From NCBI RefSeq assembly GCF_001424755.1, contig NZ_LMRF01000001.1, positions 1 through 64,000 of the forward strand: a stretch of DNA of 64,000 nucleotides, in the 5' to 3' direction. Both the position numbers and the translations under genes were made by a program. This stretch comes from Marmoricola sp. Leaf446 (GTDB lineage: Bacteria; Actinomycetota; Actinomycetes; Propionibacteriales; Nocardioidaceae). This document shows, piece after piece, positions 60,035-64,000 of the stretch (its first letter is position 1; each line of letters starts with the position of its first letter). The notes under the pieces were generated by a model. The model had not been told where the DNA came from, did no database searches, and worked only from the letters and a program-made list of their open reading frames with translations.

Positions 60035-61637
60035 GCCGGGACCCGTACTGACCGACGACGGCGGCCGGGTCGACCCGGGTGCCGTCGTGGGCGTCGTGGG
60101 CGAGTCGACGCCCGGGGAGCGGCGGGTAGCGGCGACCCCCGACACCGTCGCTCAGCTGGTCAGGCTCGGCTACCGGGTCCGAGTCGAGGCCGGAGCGGGC
60201 ACCGGCGCCGACTTCAGCGACGCGGCCTACGCAGCGGCCGGAGCGTCAGTGGCATCACTCACGGAGGCGTGGTCGGGGGATCTGGTGCTCAAGATCAATC
60301 CGCCCGACCTTCAGGAGCTCGACCTCCTGGCGGCCGGTGCGACGCTGGTCTCGCTGCTGTCGCCGGCCTTGAGGCCCGACCTCGTCGAGGCGCTGGCCGC
60401 CCGTCCCGTGACGGCGTTGGCGATGGACGCCGTCCCGCGGATCTCGCGCGCGCAGTCGCTCGACGTGCTGTCCTCCATGGCCAACATCGCCGGCTACCGC
60501 GCCGTGATCGAGGCCTCGCACGCGTTCGGGCACTTCTTCACCGGGCAGATCACCGCGGCTGGCAAGGTCCCGCCGGCCAAGGTCCTGGTCGTGGGCGCCG
60601 GCGTCGCGGGCCTGGCGGCCATCGGGACCGCCGGCTCGCTCGGTGCCGTGGTGCGAGCGACCGACCCGAGACCGGAGGTCGCCGAGCAGGTGAGATCACT
60701 CGGCGGCACCTACCTGGCCGTGGCGGAGGAGCAGGACGAGGTCTCGTCCACCGGCTACGCCCGCGAGATGGGGGACGACTACCAGGCCCGCGAGCGACGG
60801 CTGTACGCCGAGCAGTGCGCCGACGTCGACATCGTCATCACCACCGCGCTCATCCCCGGACGACCCGCGCCGCGCCTCGTCACCGCCGACATGGTCGCCG
60901 CCATGCGGCCGGGAAGCGTCATCGTCGACATGGCGGCCGCCAACGGCGGCAACGTGGAAGGGACCGTGACCGGCGAGAGCGTCACGACCCCCCATGGCGT
61001 CACGATCATCGGCTACACCGACCTGGCCGGGCGTCTGCCCGCCCAGGCCTCCCAGCTCTTCGGCACCAACCTCCTCAACCTCGTGAAGCTGATGACCCCC
61101 GAGCGCGACGGGCGTCTCGTCGTCGACTGGGACGACGTGGTGCTGAGGTCGATGACCGTCGTGCGGCACCACGACGGGGTGACGGAGACGACCTGGCCAC
61201 CCCCACCTGTGAAGGTCTCCGCGACACCCGCACCGCCTGCCCCGACTGCGACCACGCAGTCCGCCCCCGACCGCGCTCCGAGCCGGCTCCGCCGCCCGAT
61301 GGCCGTCGCGGGCGCGATCGCACTGTTCGCGCTCGCCGCCCTCTCCCCGCCGCCGCTGCTCGGACACCTGACGGTCTTCGCCCTGGCCGTCGTCGTCGGC
61401 TACTACGTGATCGGTCACGTCCACCACGCGCTGCACACGCCGCTGATGTCGGTGACCAACGCCATCTCCGGGATCATCGTGGTCGGAGCCGTCCTGCAGA
61501 TCGGTCACGGCGACGTCGTCGTCACCGTGCTGGCGACGGCGGCCGTCCTGCTGGCCAGCATCAACGTGTTCGGCGGGTTCGCGGTCACCACGCGGATGCT
61601 CTCCATGTTCTCCCGCAGCGGGGGCGGGTCCGCGTGA
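60018..61637 (+). CDS. pntA: NAD(P) transhydrogenase subunit alpha
   Basis: 539 residues. NAD-binding domain [50 protein letters not shown], Asp after strand 2 (RATDPRP). A Pro/Ala-rich linker ([16 protein letters not shown]) at about 420-450 joins it to four membrane helices (about 450-530). GTG at 60018 is chosen; a GTG three codons later is possible. With pntB it moves hydride between NADH and NADP, driven by the proton gradient. An odd companion for a catabolic operon, likely balancing cofactors. Confidence 0.93.
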   Translation: MPVVAEPGPVLTDDGGRVDPGAVVGVVGESTPGERRVAATPDTVAQLVRLGYRVRVEAGAGTGADFSDAAYAAAGASVASLTEAWSGDLVLKINPPDLQELDLLAAGATLVSLLSPALRPDLVEALAARPVTALAMDAVPRISRAQSLDVLSSMANIAGYRAVIEASHAFGHFFTGQITAAGKVPPAKVLVVGAGVAGLAAIGTAGSLGAVVRATDPRPEVAEQVRSLGGTYLAVAEEQDEVSSTGYAREMGDDYQARERRLYAEQCADVDIVITTALIPGRPAPRLVTADMVAAMRPGSVIVDMAAANGGNVEGTVTGESVTTPHGVTIIGYTDLAGRLPAQASQLFGTNLLNLVKLMTPERDGRLVVDWDDVVLRSMTVVRHHDGVTETTWPPPPVKVSATPAPPAPTATTQSAPDRAPSRLRRPMAVAGAIALFALAALSPPPLLGHLTVFALAVVVGYYVIGHVHHALHTPLMSVTNAISGIIVVGAVLQIGHGDVVVTVLATAAVLLASINVFGGFAVTTRMLSMFSRSGGGSA

Positions 61638-63064
61638 GCGACGTCGTGACGGTGGAGACGACGGCCCGTGCGGCGTACGTGGTGGCGGCGCTGCTGTTCA
61701 TCCTGGCGCTGGCAGGCCTCTCCCGGCACGAGTCGGCCACGCTGGGCAACCGGCTGGGGATCACCGGCATGACCGTGGCGTTGGTCGCCACGGTGGCGTT
61801 GGCGGTGGACCGCGGGATCTCTGCGACGGGGCTGTCGTTGCTGGTGCTCGCGACCCTGGTCGGCGCAGCCATCGGACTCTGGCGTGCCCGGGTCGTGGAG
61901 ATGACCGGTATGCCGGAGCTCATCGCCCTGCTGCACTCGTTCGTCGGCCTCGCCGCCGTGCTGGTCGCCTGGAACGGCTACCTCGGTGTCGAGGCGGACC
62001 CTTCCGGTGCGGAGCGCTTGGCGCTGGAGGCCCAGGGGATGGCGGGCATCCACTCGGGGGAGGTGGTCGTCGGGGTCTTCATCGGGGCCGTGACGTTCAC
62101 GGGCTCGGTGGTGGCGTTCCTCAAGCTGTCCGCGAGGATCGGTTCGCGCCCCCTGGTGCTGCCCGGCAAGAACGCGCTCAACATCGGCGCCCTGGTGCTG
62201 TTCGCCGGGCTCACCGTCTGGTTCGTCGTCACCCCGGAGCTGTGGGTCCTGGGTCTGGTGACCGTGGTCGCGCTGGTCCTCGGCTGGCACCTCGTCGCCT
62301 CGATCGGCGGCGGGGACATGCCCGTCGTGGTCTCGATGCTGAACTCCTACTCCGGGTGGGCAGCAGCTGCCTCCGGGTTCCTGCTGGACAACGACCTGCT
62401 CATCATCACCGGCGCCCTCGTCGGATCGTCCGGTGCCTATCTCTCTTACATCATGTGCGCCGCCATGAACCGCTCGTTCGTCTCGGTGATCGCCGGGGGG
62501 TTCGGGATCGAGGCCCCGGCCTCGGGCGACACCGAGCACGGGGAACACCGTGAGACCACGGCGGAGGCCGTCGCGGAGCTGCTCGGCTCGGCCTCCTCCG
62601 TGGTCGTCACCCCCGGTTACGGCATGGCGGTGGCGCAGGCCCAGCACGGTGTGGCCGACCTGTGCCGGCTGCTGCGCGAACGCGGCGTCGACGTCCGCTT
62701 CGGGATCCACCCGGTGGCGGGGCGCCTGCCCGGTCACATGAACGTCCTCCTGGCCGAGGCGAAGGTTCCCTACGACGTCGTGCTGGAGATGGACGAGGTC
62801 AACGACGACCTCGCGGCCACCTCGGTCGTGCTGGTGATCGGGGCCAACGACACGGTGAACCCGGCCGCCATGGACGACCCGACCAGCCCGATCGCCGGCA
62901 TGCCCGTCCTGCGCGTGTGGGAGGCGCAGGACGTGGTCGTCTTCAAGAGATCCATGGCTGCGGGCTACGCCGGTGTGCAGAACCCACTGTTCTTCCGCGA
63001 CAACACCCAGATGCTGTTCGGCGACGCCAAGGACCGCGTGGAGGACATCCTCCGCGCCCTGTGA
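61634..63064 (+). CDS. pntB: NAD(P) transhydrogenase subunit beta
   Basis: 476 residues. N-terminal membrane domain of about 9 helices (residues 10-260) and a NADP-binding domain [53 protein letters not shown], and [10 protein letters not shown] at the end. GTG overlaps the pntA stop. Last gene of the ten-gene operon; no terminator seen in the 36 bases before the convergent dehydrogenase gene. Confidence 0.94.
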   Translation: MSDVVTVETTARAAYVVAALLFILALAGLSRHESATLGNRLGITGMTVALVATVALAVDRGISATGLSLLVLATLVGAAIGLWRARVVEMTGMPELIALLHSFVGLAAVLVAWNGYLGVEADPSGAERLALEAQGMAGIHSGEVVVGVFIGAVTFTGSVVAFLKLSARIGSRPLVLPGKNALNIGALVLFAGLTVWFVVTPELWVLGLVTVVALVLGWHLVASIGGGDMPVVVSMLNSYSGWAAAASGFLLDNDLLIITGALVGSSGAYLSYIMCAAMNRSFVSVIAGGFGIEAPASGDTEHGEHRETTAEAVAELLGSASSVVVTPGYGMAVAQAQHGVADLCRLLRERGVDVRFGIHPVAGRLPGHMNVLLAEAKVPYDVVLEMDEVNDDLAATSVVLVIGANDTVNPAAMDDPTSPIAGMPVLRVWEAQDVVVFKRSMAAGYAGVQNPLFFRDNTQMLFGDAKDRVEDILRAL

Positions 63065-63100
63065 GGGGCGCGCCGCAGCAAGCGGGCCAGGCGCGAAGGC

Positions 63101-64000
63101 CTACGTCGGCAGCCGGAGCCGACGACTCGCCCGGTAACGGGTGTCGTGGTACGCCGACCAGAGGCCGTCGACCAGCTCGAGCACATCGGCCTGTCCCCAG
63201 CGTCGCGTCCATTCGAAGGGGCCCGACGGGTAGTTGGTGCCGAGCTGCATCGCGACGTCGATGTCGTCGGGCGACGCCACGCCGTGGAGCGCTGTCTCCC
63301 AGGCCTCGTTGATGATGACGGCCAAGGTGCGTGCGAGGACCAGGCCGGGTGCGTCCGCGACCTCGTGGACGCTCACCCCGGCGTCGCCGAGGATCGTCGC
63401 GAGCTGACCGAGGGTGTCGCCGGTGCCGGCTGAGGTGGCCACCGCGACGGCAGAGGCGTCGTCAGGACTCAGCACGCGGTCGACCAGCACCACGGGAGCT
63501 CCGCCCAGGGCTGCGGACTCCTCCTGGGCCGTGCGTCCCCGCGTGATCCGCACGACCGTGTCGTCGAGGAGCACCACGCCAGGCTCGGACTGCGGGTCGT
63601 GCTCGACCTCGACGCCGGCGCGCACCAGGAACGAGTCGAGCTGCGAGGACCCTCGGCCGGAGACCACCTGCAGCGGGCGGCCGGCGGGTGCGACGGGGGT
63701 CGACCGAGGTGGGGTCGCGCCCTCGGCGTAGGAGTAGAAGCCCTGGCCGCGCTTGCGGCCGTACCGGCCTGCGGCCACGAGCTCGTCCTGGATGCGCGAC
63801 GGCTCGAACCGAGGGTCGAAGTTGAAGGCGGTCCACACCGACCGGGTGACCGCCGCGTTGACGTCGTTGCCGATGAGGTCCATCAGCTCGAAGGGGCCCA
63901 TGCGGAACTGCCCCGCCCCCCGCACCACGGCGTCGATCGTCGCGGGGTCCGTGACCTGCTCCTCGACCAGGCGCAGCGCCTCGCCGTAGAACCCGCGCGC
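63101..64000 (-). CDS. 3-hydroxyacyl-CoA dehydrogenase, C-terminal part (cut by window edge)
   Basis: 300 codons remain; the N-terminal NAD domain lies beyond the window. The readable sequence contains the C-terminal dimerisation domain twice: GAGQFRMGPFELMDLIGNDVNAAV, RYGRKRGQGFYSYAEG and, at the end, EAWETALHGVASPDDIDVAMQLGTNYPSGPFEWTRRWG. Two tandem C-domains with a degenerate middle (SRGSSQLDSFLVRAGVEVEH) are typical of the PaaH/PaaC-like 3-hydroxyadipyl-CoA dehydrogenases. It oxidises 3-hydroxyacyl-CoA to 3-oxoacyl-CoA, the step before thiolase. Opposite strand to the operon. Confidence 0.87.
   Translation of the reverse strand, partial: ARGFYGEALRLVEEQVTDPATIDAVVRGAGQFRMGPFELMDLIGNDVNAAVTRSVWTAFNFDPRFEPSRIQDELVAAGRYGRKRGQGFYSYAEGATPPRSTPVAPAGRPLQVVSGRGSSQLDSFLVRAGVEVEHDPQSEPGVVLLDDTVVRITRGRTAQEESAALGGAPVVLVDRVLSPDDASAVAVATSAGTGDTLGQLATILGDAGVSVHEVADAPGLVLARTLAVIINEAWETALHGVASPDDIDVAMQLGTNYPSGPFEWTRRWGQADVLELVDGLWSAYHDTRYRASRRLRLPT

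Noticed and set aside
37241-63064. Steroid or aromatic-ring degradation cluster
   Set aside because: No ring hydroxylating oxygenase, KshAB, HsaC or ring-cleavage dioxygenase is present; SDR, thiolase and crotonase genes alone are not specific.

Overview
The window is about 70% G+C, uses GTG starts freely and packs genes with 4-base overlaps. Together with actinobacterial housekeeping order (topA, then tmk-holB, then a secreted S33 peptidase and tRNA-Thr), a DUF222-type HNH fragment, mycothiol-era style MMPL and MoxR/DUF58/VWA genes, this points to a high-GC actinomycete, most likely Nocardioides or a close relative in the Nocardioidaceae. That assignment is inference from content; no 16S gene is present.

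Layout. 1-15 kb is core-like: the end of an HNH nuclease gene, a small membrane protein, a heterodimeric ABC exporter whose two halves are reciprocally degenerate, topA (with a REP-like in-frame insertion), a lipoprotein, a four-gene minus-strand locus built around WXG100/EspC-like helical proteins, tmk, holB, a peptidase and tRNA-Thr(CGT). 15.1-23 kb, beginning right after the tRNA, looks like an eroding accessory patch: two flavin-monooxygenase remnants with the middle deleted, a frameshifted F420-reductase-like gene, two TetR regulators, an MFS and an MMPL exporter. 23-37 kb holds secreted proteins, a zinc alcohol dehydrogenase, and a two-component system divergent from a MoxR-DUF58-VWA-HtrA operon across four 11-bp direct repeats, followed by two MFS transporters, an SDR and an MmyB-type regulator.

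37.2-63.1 kb is one large catabolic and uptake locus. It carries five SDRs, two aldehyde dehydrogenases, a lactonase-like metallo-hydrolase, a zinc ADH, a 3-hydroxyisobutyrate-dehydrogenase-like enzyme, a cupin, a CitE-like lyase, a thiolase, a racemase homologue without its cysteines, a CMD protein, an acyl-CoA ligase, a crotonase and a complete PntAB transhydrogenase. Uptake is by a sugar-type ABC importer in which both ATPase domains and one permease are fused in a single 835-residue protein. A GntR/FCD repressor lies in the middle. Near-identical TGTCAGACA-type boxes sit in at least two promoters of the locus, and related boxes lie upstream of its other transcription units and of gntR itself, so the cluster reads as a single regulon. 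A plausible logic is: import, oxidation of alcohol and aldehyde groups, lactone opening, CoA activation, hydration, oxidation and thiolysis, with PntAB balancing NADH and NADPH. The substrate cannot be named from the sequence. The window ends inside a 3-hydroxyacyl-CoA dehydrogenase gene on the minus strand.

A recurring regulatory feature is a TANNNT -10 box placed 6-7 nt before a start codon (at least eight cases), the signature of leaderless transcripts. No protein-free stretch exceeds 300 bases.
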